From the NCBI RefSeq assembly GCF_003795145.1, contig NZ_CP027786.1, positions 1,922,001 through 1,986,000 of the forward strand: a stretch of DNA of 64,000 nucleotides. The letters are read 5' to 3'. Shown piece after piece: positions 43,822 to 53,761 of this stretch (positions are counted from its first letter, which is position 1; every line of letters begins with the position of its first letter). The notes beneath the pieces are model-generated. The model saw nothing but the letters and a program-made list of their open reading frames with translations. It was not told the origin of the DNA and made no database searches. Both the position numbers and the translations under genes were made by a program. The DNA is from Tetragenococcus koreensis (GTDB lineage Bacteria > Bacillota > Bacilli > Lactobacillales > Enterococcaceae).

Positions 43822-44151
43822 CTAATTGTTATATTTTTTATACACTTTATATTGCTCTGAAGTTACCAGATTTTTTAAGGCACTATCTGTAATTTTTTTA
43901 TTATTGTTAATTTCATAAATTTCAATCTGTGTTTCAACAACTTTGACGATAGCTTCATCTCCTTGGTCTGAAACTGTATCTTTTTGCTTTGATAAATTAG
44001 GAATAAATAATAAGACCAAGATACTAATAATTAACAAAACGATCATCATTTCTATTAATGTGAAGCCGCTTTTCGTTTTTTTCTTAAAATCCGTAAACTT
44101 GCTACTGATTATTTTCCTTAAATTAAATTTCTGCTGCCGTTCTTCTATCAT
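43822..44151 (-). CDS. comGC: Major competence pseudopilin ComGC
   Basis: The main subunit of the DNA-uptake pilus, 109 residues. The prepilin site SGFTLIEMMIVLLIIS comes after an unusually long 29-residue basic leader; there is no other in-frame ATG before it, and an SD (GGAGGG) 9 nt upstream supports this start. The end overlaps comGD loosely and the start overlaps comGB in an ATGA. The prepilin peptidase ComC is not in the window. Confidence 0.92.
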   Translation of the reverse strand: MIEERQQKFNLRKIISSKFTDFKKKTKSGFTLIEMMIVLLIISILVLLFIPNLSKQKDTVSDQGDEAIVKVVETQIEIYEINNNKKITDSALKNLVTSEQYKVYKKYNN

Positions 44152-45170
44152 TCCATAATCCCTCCAATATTTTCATACATAGGTAAAAACATCGCAATAT
44201 AGATTGCCATAATCAAAACCGCAACCACCAAAAATACTACTGGTTGGACCCATTGAATCCAACCTTCTACTTTTTCAACAATTCTTTTGGTTAATAATTG
44301 ACTATAAAGCAATAACTCTTCACCCAGTTTTCCCTTAATCTCCCCTTGTAAAATAATCAGCGAGAATTCGGGTAACAAAAATGTATAATGTTCTAATTCT
44401 TCAGCTAGTGATTTCCCTTGTGACAGCGCATTATTTAATTCCTTAGCTAAGCTGGCAACTAACGAGTGAGGATTGACGGTCGCCATAAAAGCTAGAATCT
44501 GTCGGGCTTCAAGTCCTTGTTTAAACATTTTTCCCCATTCCAAAGCAAAATAGCTGGTTTGAAACATTTTGTATAAAAAACCCACCAATGGCAAATTAGC
44601 AAAAAAGACTGCACGCCAAATAACGGGCTGCTGCCGACTATACCACCAACCGCCCCCAAATAAGCAGCCTATAACAACTATCATCCCCACCATAATAAAT
44701 GGTCCATAAGTTATTAACAAAATACTCCAATGGCTTGTATCAATCATCCCTGATTGCAGCAACGATGGCAGAAGAAAAAAACGCATTGCAAATAATAAGG
44801 TAATCACAAATATAAATAATAAAGCTGGGTATGTTGCGACTTTACTCAATTCCTTTTTCTGCTTTCTTAAAATTTGCATGGTATTCAAAATGTTCTTTAA
44901 TGTTGTAACCACATTTCCATGGACATCTGCTAATTGTACTTGAGTCATTTCTTGCAACGTAAAACCAGCTTGATAGAAACATTCAGCAAAAGTCCCCCCC
45001 TTAGCAAGACCGCTAGTAAAACATTGCAAAATTTCCGGGGAAAACTGTCTGTTACGTTGCATGACCGCTAAACTTTCTTGCAGAGAAAAACCATTTTCTA
45101 GCAAGCTGATCATCATTTCTAAAAATTGTTCACGCATGAGGGCAGTATTTTTATGCTTGTTTTTCGGCAT
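44148..45170 (-). CDS. comGB: Competence pilus assembly membrane protein ComGB
   Basis: A 340-residue GspF-type polytopic protein that anchors assembly of the pseudopilus. It has two repeated T2SSF domains (MMISLLENGFSLQESLAVM early, EWGKMFKQGLEARQILAFM later) and about three hydrophobic segments, with the last near the C-terminus (VVFLVVAVLIMAIYIAMFLP). It overlaps comGA by 20 bp and comGC by 4 bp. Confidence 0.93.
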   Translation of the reverse strand: MPKNKHKNTALMREQFLEMMISLLENGFSLQESLAVMQRNRQFSPEILQCFTSGLAKGGTFAECFYQAGFTLQEMTQVQLADVHGNVVTTLKNILNTMQILRKQKKELSKVATYPALLFIFVITLLFAMRFFLLPSLLQSGMIDTSHWSILLITYGPFIMVGMIVVIGCLFGGGWWYSRQQPVIWRAVFFANLPLVGFLYKMFQTSYFALEWGKMFKQGLEARQILAFMATVNPHSLVASLAKELNNALSQGKSLAEELEHYTFLLPEFSLIILQGEIKGKLGEELLLYSQLLTKRIVEKVEGWIQWVQPVVFLVVAVLIMAIYIAMFLPMYENIGGIME

Positions 45171-46089
45171 ACAGTAAACCTCCCTCTTGGACCTGAGCGT
45201 AGGCTTCAGACCATTGTCTTTTTTCTAAATTACCAGTAAAAAATTCATACGCTAGTAGAGCTCGGCTTTCTTCCTGTTTGTCTAAAAAAAGTTGTTGATA
45301 AATTACACCATTTAAGCAATCACCTAATTCGGTCTGGCTACCTACTAAGTCCAATAAACGACTTTTTGTTTCAAGAACTCCTTTAGCATGTACTGTTGCT
45401 AGTACAGTGTGCCCGGTCAAGGCTGCACGGATAGCTGCTTTTGCTGTCAGTTGATCACGTATTTCACCAATAATCAATAAGTCAGGACGATGCCGCAATG
45501 ATAATTTGATTAATTGATCATACGTCTGTTGAATTTTTTCATTCGTTTGCAGTTGTAAAAAATTCGGCTCTTCGATTTCGACCGGGTCTTCAATCGTAAT
45601 GACTTGTCCTTTTGCATGTTGGGCCAAGTGATACATTAACGTGGTTTTGCCAGAACCTGTAGGACCACTAAAAAGATATAGTCCTCTTTCTTCTTGGATT
45701 TTTTGTTGAACTAATTCGGCATCTGCAGAAAAGAAATATGCCGGCTTCTCCTGATTCAAATTGTATAAAAAGCGGATAACTAAACTTTCATTCCCTTGGT
45801 AATCGCCAACAGTTGATAACCGTAATCTTTGTGTATGTTCTTTAAATAAATAGCTAATAGCGCCAAGTTGAGCTTTACGTTTTTCTCCAACATCCATTTC
45901 ACCCAAATATTTAAATCGTGAAATCAGCTGCTGTGCTTGTTCATTTGAAATTTCTTTGTGCTTAATCGTTTGTGAGTTTTTCCGAAAATAAATAATGGCC
46001 TGTTCATTTAATAAGTACAGATACATATCTTGCATTTTGTGTTGACTTCCATAGTTAATTAATTCATCAGACAGTTCTTCAATCGTCAT
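45151..46089 (-). CDS. comGA: Competence pilus assembly ATPase ComGA
   Basis: A 312-residue GspE/PilB-type traffic ATPase that drives pilus assembly. Walker A is SGPTGSGKTTLMYHL (141-155), the Asp box ITIEDPVEIEE (165-175), Walker B LLIIGEIRD (204-212) and the His box TGHTVLATVHAKGV. It is the first gene of an unbroken comGA-GB-GC-GD-GE-GF-GG operon with AAAGGAGG ahead of the ATG. A late-competence sigma factor or ComK site cannot be named with confidence in its upstream region. Confidence 0.95.
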   Translation of the reverse strand: MTIEELSDELINYGSQHKMQDMYLYLLNEQAIIYFRKNSQTIKHKEISNEQAQQLISRFKYLGEMDVGEKRKAQLGAISYLFKEHTQRLRLSTVGDYQGNESLVIRFLYNLNQEKPAYFFSADAELVQQKIQEERGLYLFSGPTGSGKTTLMYHLAQHAKGQVITIEDPVEIEEPNFLQLQTNEKIQQTYDQLIKLSLRHRPDLLIIGEIRDQLTAKAAIRAALTGHTVLATVHAKGVLETKSRLLDLVGSQTELGDCLNGVIYQQLFLDKQEESRALLAYEFFTGNLEKRQWSEAYAQVQEGGLLYAEKQA

Positions 46090-46225
46090 TTATTTCCTCC
46101 TTTCACTATAAAGTACGCAATTTTTGCTGATTTCTTTTTTTGAAATGGGAAAAAAGTTAAAAATGTAAGTTTAAATTACTTTTAGCACATAAGTTTTCAA
46201 AAATAATGATCGTATTTGGAAATAA

Positions 46226-46296
46226 CCACATAAGTTCAGAAAACTTACGTGGCTAATACTAGATAAGCACGTGACTTTGCCAGTGTTATGTGCTTA
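46226..46296. repeat. Two stem-loops upstream of comGA
   Basis: CCACATAAGTT (46226-46236) pairs with AACTTACGTGG (46242-46252) with one mismatch; further on, TAAGCAC (46264-46270) and GTGCTTA (46290-46296) are perfect arms. They lie 135-210 bp upstream of comGA, between it and the terminator of the acyltransferase gene. They could be regulatory or remnants of a small element. Confidence 0.5.
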
Positions 46297-46302
46297 AGAC
46301 AC

Positions 46303-46335
46303 AAAAAAGCCCGCTGAAAAATTCAGCGGGCTTTA
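46303..46335 (-). terminator. Rho-independent terminator after acyltransferase
   Basis: AAAGCCCGCTGA (about 46306-46317) and TCAGCGGGCTTT (46323-46334) form a 12-bp GC-rich stem followed on the minus strand by TTTTTTGTG. Confidence 0.9.
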
Positions 46336-46344
46336 ATGTATGTG

Positions 46345-48243
46345 CTATTCTAATATAGCTTTAGCTAACAGCGAAGTATACTCCACTCTTCCGACGTCAG
46401 TTGGATGAACTTGATCTTCGCGGAACCAGTTATTATTTGGATTACTTAAGTCGTACCAATCAACTAATGTGACACGTTTGTACTTGTCATCCATTTTTTT
46501 GAACAAGGTATTATTATCATTTTGCCAACGTTGTGTTGGTACTCGAACATTAATTAGATAAACTTTTCGGTTACCAATGACATTCATCAGATCATCAAAT
46601 TGTGCTTCATCTGCATAACCGTTACTACCTAAAGCAATCACAACATTTTCTTTCAAATTATCTTCATCTTTTAATTCCTGCAAAAGATCTACACTATCGT
46701 ATAATTGACGACCAACATCGGCATCAATGACAGCATCAGGAAAAATTTCTTGAATGTTTTTAGTTGAACCTAATAAGACAGAATCTCCGAAAGCTGTAAC
46801 TTCGGTACTGCGCGCACGTTTCACTTGATTTTCTGTCAAATCATATTTTTCCATCACATGATCCGTGTCATTGCTATATGTTTGTAAGATATTCTCATCA
46901 GTTGCTGTGTCTTGCGTTTCTTCTTCATCATTCTCTGCTTCTACTTTTTCACCATCATTTTTGGACTTTTGAGCTGCTTGTTTATTTGCCTGAATCTCTT
47001 CTTGAAATTCCTCTTGATTAGCGTCTACATAGTTGCTAGGAGCTGTAGCAACTCCTATAGTCGCAATTAGGACAACGACAAAACCAGCAATTCCCACTGC
47101 TTTTTCTTTACTAAGCGCAGGCAAGGCAAACCAATCCTTGATTTTTTTCCAGGTTTTTTTATAGTCAAATTTTCTTAATGGTTCTTCAATGAAACGATAA
47201 GATAACTCACTACATAATAAAATCAATGCAAATTCAATGAAAACATGCAACCAGACATTAGTCGCTACATTTACTTTTGCTTCATAAAAAATCATTACAG
47301 GAAATTGGTATAAATAAATACCATAACTACGTTTGCCTAAATAACTAAACACTGGATTAGTTAACCAGCGATTCAAGCTCGCACCAGGATGGGATGTCAC
47401 GGCAACTAAAACAGCTGTAATGAGACTAACTAGATAGATTCCTCCATAATATGGGAAGCTGAATCGATCATCCATAAAAATAAACGAAACCACTAACATG
47501 AACAGCGATGCCAATCCTGCAATATTTAGAATTCTTTTAGCACTGTCGGGAATTTCTGTTTTCAAGCGGGTACTAGGCCATATAAAAGCCAGCGCATTAC
47601 CGATCAAAATCGAAAAGATGCGGGTGTCTGTACCATAATAAACCCTCGTAGGGTCTTCTCCAGGAGTAAAACCAACTGCCATACCGATGGCTGACAAAAG
47701 TGCTGCAATTGATAGTGCGTAAAAAATCCAATCCCTGCGTTTAACAAATTTCATTAGAAAAATAAAAAGAATGGGCCAAATTAGATAATTTTGTCCTTCT
47801 ACAGCCATTGTCCATAAGTGAGTAAATGGAGATTCATTGCCAAAACGATCAAAATAAGAAAGGCCGTGATCGATTTGCCACCAGTTATTCACATACAAAA
47901 GGCTACTAAGTACGGCCCCTCGTAAATTATTTAATAAATTTCGCTGAAATAGCGTTATGTAAGCAGTTGAAATAACCAGCACTGTAACTAAAGACGGATA
48001 CAGTCTTTTTAAGCGCCGTATATAAAATTTCAAAACACCGATTTTTTCATTTTGTTGCCATTCCTGGCGCAATAAATCAGTAATCAAATAACCAGAAATA
48101 ACAAAAAGGATGGGAACCCCTAAATAGCCCCCAGGCAAATAAGATGGCATCAAATGATAAAAAATGACACCAATTACTGCTAATGTACGAACGCCGTCAA
48201 TTCCGGTAATGTAACGGCTATTCTTAATTCTTCTTTTCTCCAT
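46345..48243 (-). CDS. OatA-like cell-surface O-acetyltransferase
   Basis: A 632-residue membrane acyltransferase. Residues about 10-370 form an Acyl_transf_3 domain with ten or so transmembrane segments (TGIDGVRTLAVIGVIFYHL, the active-site His in the last residue), then a linker rich in Gln, Asp and Glu, and a C-terminal extracellular SGNH-type domain with AFGDSVLLGS (Ser), ALGSNGYAD and the Asp-His pair DQVHPTDVGR. This layout is that of OatA, which acetylates peptidoglycan muramic acid and gives lysozyme resistance; acetylation of another surface polymer is possible. ATG 48243 follows an AGAGGG. Confidence 0.9.
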   Translation of the reverse strand: MEKRRIKNSRYITGIDGVRTLAVIGVIFYHLMPSYLPGGYLGVPILFVISGYLITDLLRQEWQQNEKIGVLKFYIRRLKRLYPSLVTVLVISTAYITLFQRNLLNNLRGAVLSSLLYVNNWWQIDHGLSYFDRFGNESPFTHLWTMAVEGQNYLIWPILFIFLMKFVKRRDWIFYALSIAALLSAIGMAVGFTPGEDPTRVYYGTDTRIFSILIGNALAFIWPSTRLKTEIPDSAKRILNIAGLASLFMLVVSFIFMDDRFSFPYYGGIYLVSLITAVLVAVTSHPGASLNRWLTNPVFSYLGKRSYGIYLYQFPVMIFYEAKVNVATNVWLHVFIEFALILLCSELSYRFIEEPLRKFDYKKTWKKIKDWFALPALSKEKAVGIAGFVVVLIATIGVATAPSNYVDANQEEFQEEIQANKQAAQKSKNDGEKVEAENDEEETQDTATDENILQTYSNDTDHVMEKYDLTENQVKRARSTEVTAFGDSVLLGSTKNIQEIFPDAVIDADVGRQLYDSVDLLQELKDEDNLKENVVIALGSNGYADEAQFDDLMNVIGNRKVYLINVRVPTQRWQNDNNTLFKKMDDKYKRVTLVDWYDLSNPNNNWFREDQVHPTDVGRVEYTSLLAKAILE

Positions 48244-48381
48244 GTTTTTGTACCCTCTTACACTCAATTTGCCATTGCGTCAAGTTATATCTAATCAAAA
48301 AAAGCTTGTAAAAGCAATCTGTAACATAATTCTTAAAAAAAATTAAATCTGATGTTTCCTTGAAATAACAGTATAAAACGA

Positions 48382-49257
48382 TTATAATTCTTCTTCATAA
48401 AAATTCCCTAAAATTTGGACATTTTCTGCAATACTGACAAATGCTTTTCCATCAGATTTATTCATCGCCTCACGTAATAAGGGCATTTCATAACGGGTCA
48501 CAATGGTAAACAATACCGTTTCATTCTCTTTTGTATAGGCGCCTTGGGCATTATTTATAATGGTAATTCCCCGTTGCAGACGTTTTTGCAATGCTGCAAT
48601 TACCACTTCTGGTCGGCGAGTAATAATCATTACCTGCATTTTCTTTTGTTTGGTGTAGACCACATCGATCACTTTACCACTGACAAATATCGCTAAGGCA
48701 CTATATAACGCATACTGCCAACCAAATAATATACCCGCTGCGACCATAATCATGCCATTAAAAATAATTGAAAGTGAGCCTACTTCTCTGCCAGTTTTCT
48801 TCCGAATATAAATGGTAATGAAGTCTAAACCACCTGAAGACAGGCCATTTTTAAAAGCATAGCCCATTCCAGCACCATTTAAAACTCCTCCAAAAATCGC
48901 ACAGATAATCGGATCTGTTGTTAAAACCTCTGTTGGTATTAATTCCATAAATATTGAAGTAAACACTACCGTAATCCCAGTGAAAATGGTAAAACGACGG
49001 CTGATTTTAAACCAACCCAGTATAAATAAAGGTAAGTTAATCAGCAATAGTCCCCAGGCAATTGGAAAATCCACCTGTAAAAATTGTTGAAACAGCGTGG
49101 AGATGATTTGAGCAACACCCGTTGCCCCACTGGCATAAATATTGCCCGGCTCATAGAAAAAATTCAAAGCCACAGAAGCTAGTAACGCATAGACAATTGA
49201 AAAAGAAAATCTAGTAACATAATCAGTTTGCAAGAAAAGTTTTAGGGAATGTCTCAT
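48382..49257 (-). CDS. YitT-family membrane protein
   Basis: A 291-residue protein with five or six transmembrane segments (DUF161), including GATGVAQIISTLFQQF and LSSGGLDFITIYIRKKTGREVG, and a cytoplasmic C-terminal DUF2179 domain (MQVMIITRRPEVVIAALQK, VTRYEMPLLREAMNK). The cargo is unknown for most members. ATG 49257 is chosen because AAGGACGGAG lies directly upstream; a longer frame has no SD. Confidence 0.88.
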   Translation of the reverse strand: MRHSLKLFLQTDYVTRFSFSIVYALLASVALNFFYEPGNIYASGATGVAQIISTLFQQFLQVDFPIAWGLLLINLPLFILGWFKISRRFTIFTGITVVFTSIFMELIPTEVLTTDPIICAIFGGVLNGAGMGYAFKNGLSSGGLDFITIYIRKKTGREVGSLSIIFNGMIMVAAGILFGWQYALYSALAIFVSGKVIDVVYTKQKKMQVMIITRRPEVVIAALQKRLQRGITIINNAQGAYTKENETVLFTIVTRYEMPLLREAMNKSDGKAFVSIAENVQILGNFYEEEL

Positions 49258-49360
49258 TAGCTCCGTCCTTTTTTTATTATTTATCACATTATAACAAAAA
49301 AGTTCGAATAAGGATAAAAGCAAACAATAGCCGTTCGTCTTTTTCCTTATTCGATAAGCC

Positions 49361-51130
49361 TTATTCTTCGGTATCTGTTACCTCAATATTTAATTCATAT
49401 AATTGAAGCGGAGAAACAGTGCTTGGTGCATTAGACATAGGATCTAATGCTTTACCATTTTTAGGAAAAGCGATCACTTCGCGGATGTTATCTTCCCCAG
49501 CTAAGAGCATTACTAAGCGATCCAAGCCTAAGGCAATTCCGCCATGGGGTGGAAAGCCATACTCTAAAGCTTCTAGTAAGAAACCGAATTGTTCATTCAT
49601 TGTTTCTGTTGAAAATCCTAACGTTTTAAGCACTTGCTCTTGCAATTCTCTAGTATGAATCCGTAGTGACCCACCACCTAATTCATAACCATTCAATACA
49701 ATGTCGTAAGCTTGGGCATAAACTTTTGCAGGATCGGTCTGCAAATAAGGAATATCTGCTTCTTTAGGCATAGTAAACGGATGGTGAGCAGAAACATAGC
49801 GTTCTTCTTCATGATCGTATTCAAATTGCGGCCAATCAACAATCCACAAAAAGTTAAATTTAGTCTGATCGATTAGGTCTAATTCTCTAGCTAAACGCGT
49901 GCGAATAGCTCCCAATGTCGCAGCCACTACTTCAAAAGAATCAGCACCAAACATAATTAAATCGCCAACTTGGGCCTCCGTTTTAGCAATAATTTCATCT
50001 GACACATCAGTCAAGAATTTCGCAATTGGCCCTTTAAGCCCGTCTTCTTCGACTTTCAACCAAGCTAAGCCCTTGGCACCAAACTGGCTAGCATATTGAC
50101 CTAGATGATCCATATCCTTACGTGAATAGTTGTTTGCTGCTCCTTTGGCATTCAGTGCCTTGACTACACCACCATTTTGTAAGGCCATTTGGAACACTTT
50201 AAAATCTACATCTTTTACCACTTCTGATAAATCAATCAGTTCCATGTCAAAACGGGTATCCGGTTTGTCACTGCCAAAACGATCCATCGCTTCATCCCAA
50301 GTCATTTTAGGAAATGGTAAAGTGACATCAATTCCTTGTGTTTTTTTCATCACATCAGCTAACATTTGTTCCGTATATGTTTGAATATCTTCTGGCGTCA
50401 AAAAGGACGCTTCAATATCTATTTGGGTAAATTCCGGTTGACGATCCCCACGTAAATCTTCATCTCTAAAACAGCGAACAATTTGATAGTAACGATCAAA
50501 TCCAGCATTCATCAATAATTGTTTAAAAATTTGTGGTGACTGCGGTAAGGCATAAAAATGTCCAGGATGTACACGCGAAGGTACTAAATAATCACGAGCA
50601 CCTTCTGGCGTTGACTTGCCTAAAAAAGGTGTTTCAATATCTAAAAACTTATGATCATCTAAAAAGTGACGGATGGTTTGAGTCACTTTAGATCGTAACA
50701 TCAAATTTTCTGTCATATTAGCCCGTCGTAAGTCTAAGTAACGATATTTTAGGCGGATCTCATCGCCTGCTTTTGTATCCTCTTCAATTGAAAAAGGCGG
50801 CGTTTTGGCGGTATTTAAAATTGTAATCTCGTTTGCCATTACTTCAAATTCGCCCGTTTTCATATTAGGGTTAATCGCTTCTTCAGTACGTTGTCTGACA
50901 GTGCCTGTAACTTCTAACACGTATTCGCTACGACAAGAATCAGCGATTTCCCAGGCTTTTTGTGAGACTTCTGGGTTAAATACAACTTGGACAATCCCTT
51001 CACGATCGCGCAAGTCAATAAAAATAACTCCGCCTAAATCTCTTCTTTTCTGTACCCAGCCTTGTAAAGTAATTGTCTGCTCTAAATTTTCTTTAGCGAC
51101 CAGACCGCAATAAACTGTTCTATTCCCCAT
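49361..51130 (-). CDS. aspS: Aspartyl-tRNA synthetase
   Basis: A 589-residue class II synthetase of the bacterial type. It has an N-terminal OB anticodon-binding domain ([20 protein letters not shown]), motif 2 ([20 protein letters not shown]), a GAD insertion domain in the middle and motif 3 ([18 protein letters not shown]). It lies 13 bp after hisS and is therefore controlled by the same T-box leader. Confidence 0.97.
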   Translation of the reverse strand: MGNRTVYCGLVAKENLEQTITLQGWVQKRRDLGGVIFIDLRDREGIVQVVFNPEVSQKAWEIADSCRSEYVLEVTGTVRQRTEEAINPNMKTGEFEVMANEITILNTAKTPPFSIEEDTKAGDEIRLKYRYLDLRRANMTENLMLRSKVTQTIRHFLDDHKFLDIETPFLGKSTPEGARDYLVPSRVHPGHFYALPQSPQIFKQLLMNAGFDRYYQIVRCFRDEDLRGDRQPEFTQIDIEASFLTPEDIQTYTEQMLADVMKKTQGIDVTLPFPKMTWDEAMDRFGSDKPDTRFDMELIDLSEVVKDVDFKVFQMALQNGGVVKALNAKGAANNYSRKDMDHLGQYASQFGAKGLAWLKVEEDGLKGPIAKFLTDVSDEIIAKTEAQVGDLIMFGADSFEVVAATLGAIRTRLARELDLIDQTKFNFLWIVDWPQFEYDHEEERYVSAHHPFTMPKEADIPYLQTDPAKVYAQAYDIVLNGYELGGGSLRIHTRELQEQVLKTLGFSTETMNEQFGFLLEALEYGFPPHGGIALGLDRLVMLLAGEDNIREVIAFPKNGKALDPMSNAPSTVSPLQLYELNIEVTDTEE

Positions 51131-51142
51131 GTTTTTTCTCCT

Positions 51143-52426
51143 TTAAATCATTTCATCAAAAATTTGTGTAAAATCATTATAAATAGCCGTTAAGGCAATC
51201 CGTTTTTCTTCACCGCTTGCCATTGATTTCACGTTGATCATGCCCGCATTCAATTCGTCTTCTCCCAAAGTAAGAACAAGCTTTGCGCCTTCTTTATCAG
51301 CGGATTTGAATTGGGCTTTGGCTTTACGTCCCATAACGTCTCGATCAGCTGAAAAACCAGCCGCCCGGATTGCTTGGGTGACTTTCAATGCTTCAACATT
51401 TGTGAAATCTCCAATGTTGACCACATAAGCGTCCAATTTATGCAATGCAGGTAGTTCAACTTTTTCATTTTCCAAAACTAGTAACAATCGTTCAATTCCC
51501 ATAGCAAAGCCAAATCCTGGTGTATCAGGCCCGCCCAATTCTTCAACTAGCTGATCATACCGTCCGCCAGCGCAGATTGTGGATTGGGCTCCCAATTTGG
51601 GATTGTCATTCATAATTTCAAAAATGGTGTGCGTGTAATAGTCCAAACCGCGAACCATCGTTGGTTCAACCTCATAGGGAACTTCTAAAGCATCCAGCAT
51701 TGCAGTGACTTGAGTAAAATGACTTTGAGCATCTTCACTTAAGTAATCCAAAATCGATGGTGCCTCTGCGACAAATTTTTTATCAGCTTTGTCTTTACTA
51801 TCTAAAATACGTAAAGGATTCTCGTGCAAACGTCTTTGGGAATCTTCACTTAATTCATCTTCATGAGCAGAAAAATGATTCATTAATGCTTGGCGATAAT
51901 TTTCTCTCGTTTCTTTATCGCCTAACGTATTAATGACTAAACGAAGTTGTTGAATCCCTAACTGCTTAAAAAATTCCAGCGCCATAATCATGGTTTCCAC
52001 ATCCGTTGCTGGATTATCTGAACCAAAAGCTTCTACACCAATTTGATGAAATTGGCGCAGGCGACCTTTTTGAGGACGCTCATAACGAAACATCGGTCCA
52101 ATGTAAAATACTTTGTAAGGCTTGCTATATTCTGGGCCAAATAATTTGTGTTCAACATAAGCACGCACAATGGGGGCAGTGTCTTCAGGGCGTAACGTAA
52201 TATGACGTCCGCCTTTATCATAGAAATCGTACATTTCTTTAGAAACGATATCTGTCGTATCTCCCACGCTTCTTGAAATCACTTCGTAGTGTTCAAACGC
52301 AGGTGTACGAATCTCATGATATTGATAGTCATTGAATAATACACGTGCTGTTTCTTCAATAAATTGCCACTTTTCAGATTCACCAGGCAAAATATCATTC
52401 GTGCCTTTTGGGCGTTGATAACTCAT
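51143..52426 (-). CDS. hisS: Histidyl-tRNA synthetase
   Basis: A 427-residue class II synthetase. It has [16 protein letters not shown], motif 2 region [20 protein letters not shown], the histidine-specific [14 protein letters not shown] and [15 protein letters not shown]-like motif (here CAGGRYDQL), and a C-terminal anticodon domain. AGGAGG precedes the ATG. It is the first gene of hisS-aspS and is preceded by a T-box leader. Confidence 0.97.
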   Translation of the reverse strand: MSYQRPKGTNDILPGESEKWQFIEETARVLFNDYQYHEIRTPAFEHYEVISRSVGDTTDIVSKEMYDFYDKGGRHITLRPEDTAPIVRAYVEHKLFGPEYSKPYKVFYIGPMFRYERPQKGRLRQFHQIGVEAFGSDNPATDVETMIMALEFFKQLGIQQLRLVINTLGDKETRENYRQALMNHFSAHEDELSEDSQRRLHENPLRILDSKDKADKKFVAEAPSILDYLSEDAQSHFTQVTAMLDALEVPYEVEPTMVRGLDYYTHTIFEIMNDNPKLGAQSTICAGGRYDQLVEELGGPDTPGFGFAMGIERLLLVLENEKVELPALHKLDAYVVNIGDFTNVEALKVTQAIRAAGFSADRDVMGRKAKAQFKSADKEGAKLVLTLGEDELNAGMINVKSMASGEEKRIALTAIYNDFTQIFDEMI

Positions 52427-52471
52427 TGTTTTTCCTCCTAAAACTCATACCGACAACAAAAAACAAATAAA

Positions 52472-52705
52472 AAAACACCCTTGTTTTTACAAGGGCGAAT
52501 TACTCGCGGTACCACCTAATTTTGAAAGTTATGCTTTCCTTTGACGAATAACGCTCGTTTAAGCGGAACGGCTTTTGGCTCGTTCGCCTCTGGAATGTCT
52601 GTACATATAGCAATCACTTAAACTATTTTCAGCCAAGATAGTTTCTCTCTAAAAAGTTCTCTTGCTAAATGTCTGTTCCTTCTTAGGCTTTTTTGTATTA
52701 GCTTT
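52472..52705 (-). ncRNA. T-box riboswitch leader of hisS-aspS
   Basis: The minus strand carries the T-box core AGGTGGTACCGCG (52505-52517), which pairs with uncharged tRNA, and then a terminator hairpin (CGCCCTTG at 52490-52497 with CAAGGGTG at 52476-52483, followed by TTTTTTT). The upstream part folds as a stem I with AGAGAGAAAC and GGCTGAAAATAG. In the likely specifier loop I read ACA-GAC-ATTCC, with GAC (Asp) at 52597-52599, although the first gene is hisS. The specifier assignment is tentative. Confidence 0.93.
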
Positions 52706-52734
52706 AAATTACAAGAAAAACCTTGAAAAGTCAA
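52706..52734 (-). promoter_or_regulatory. Promoter of hisS-aspS
   Basis: On the minus strand TTGACT (52729-52734), 17 bp, TAATTT (52706-52711), placing transcript start just ahead of the T-box stem I. Confidence 0.7.
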
Positions 52735-52852
52735 GTTTTTTAGCAATAATATTACTGAAAATTTTCTTTTTTATTTTCTTAATCTACTACCTAATATTTC
52801 TTGTCATTTAGCTAGAAAAATTTTAGACTATAATTAAGAAGAAGGTGAAAAA

Positions 52853-53284
52853 ATGTATCCTGGTTATTGTCGCAAACCACATTACTATGAAACCGACCAG
52901 ATGGGAATTGTCCATCACTCAAATTATATTCGCTGGTTTGAAGAAGCTCGTGTCGATTTATTAGAATACTTAGGACTTCCTTACCAAGATATGGAACAAG
53001 CTGGAATTATTGTTCCTGTTTTAGAAGTGAGCTGCCAATATAAAGGCATGATTTATTACGGCGAAAAAGTACGTATCGATACTTTTGTCGCCAAATATAA
53101 TGGCGCGCGCTTAGACTTTTCTTATGAAATAGCCAATGAAAAGAACCAGCTAGTAACGACTGGAACAAGCAAACACTGTTTCTTAGAGCAAAATTCGAAT
53201 CGCTTAACCCGTCTAAAAAAAGCGCAGCCAATCTTTCATCAAATTTTTGAAGACTATGCAAAAAATAACCCACAACACCCTTAA
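52853..53284 (+). CDS. YbgC/FadM-like acyl-CoA thioesterase
   Basis: A 143-residue hot-dog fold thioesterase. The active-site motif is YYETDQMGIVHHSNYIRWFEE (residues about 11-31) with the catalytic Asp, and the core VLEVSCQYKGMIYYGEKVRI follows. Such enzymes hydrolyse acyl-CoA or similar thioesters; the natural substrate is unknown. GAAGGTG precedes the ATG. It stands alone, divergent from hisS. Confidence 0.9.
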   Translation: MYPGYCRKPHYYETDQMGIVHHSNYIRWFEEARVDLLEYLGLPYQDMEQAGIIVPVLEVSCQYKGMIYYGEKVRIDTFVAKYNGARLDFSYEIANEKNQLVTTGTSKHCFLEQNSNRLTRLKKAQPIFHQIFEDYAKNNPQHP

Positions 53285-53427
53285 CTTGATCATTCTAGAT
53301 TGAAGTGTTAACCAATCCTACCCCTCTGATGGTGCACTTCAATCAATTAGAGCAGGGTAAAGTATTCTATGATAATGATAACAATTAGTAAAAAAGTTAG
53401 CGTTTTTATAAAATTAAAGCGTTTTTA

Positions 53428-53477
53428 TTGCTTTTTGCCTCCTACTTCGTATAATCTTGACTATACCAAAAAGGAGG
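53428..53477 (+). promoter_or_regulatory. Promoter and SD of small 55-residue gene
   Basis: TTGCTT (53428-53433), 16 bp, TATAAT (53450-53455), then AAGGAGG (53471-53477) 7 nt before the ATG at 53485. Strong initiation signals for a gene this small. Confidence 0.7.
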
Positions 53478-53484
53478 GGATTGT

Positions 53485-53652
53485 ATGTATGTCGTAAAAG
53501 TCTTTCATGGTTACATTGCTAAAGATGGTCGCAGAACAAGAGATAAGACACCCACTAACTTGCTACTATTTCCTACCAAAAAAGAGTCGGAAAATTTTGC
53601 TGATAGAATCGGTGGACGGGTTAAAAAATTAGAGGAAATTACTAAGGCTTGA
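53485..53652 (+). CDS. Conserved-looking small protein, 55 residues
   Basis: An ORF too short for routine gene lists: it opens MYVVKVFHGYIAKDGRRTRD, contains LLLFPTKKESENFADRIGGR and ends with a lysine-rich LEEITKA. Support for it is the promoter, a near-ideal SD, a terminator whose stem begins at the stop codon, and protein-like amino acid use with a basic charge. It is soluble by sequence. No function is recognised. Confidence 0.75.
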   Translation: MYVVKVFHGYIAKDGRRTRDKTPTNLLLFPTKKESENFADRIGGRVKKLEEITKA

Positions 53653-53692
53653 GCTTTTCTTTTAAGAGAAAAAGCTCAAGCCTTTTGTTATT
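53644..53692 (+). terminator. Rho-independent terminator of small gene
   Basis: AAGGCTTGAGCTTTTCT (from 53644) pairs with AGAAAAAGCTCAAGCCTT (to about 53684), then TTGTTATTT. The left arm includes the stop codon of the 55-residue gene. Confidence 0.85.
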
Positions 53693-53761
53693 TATGTTTT
53701 CACAAATATAAATGCCTAAAAAACCAGCATTTATGTTATCATAGAAGGTGGTGTTGCACAA

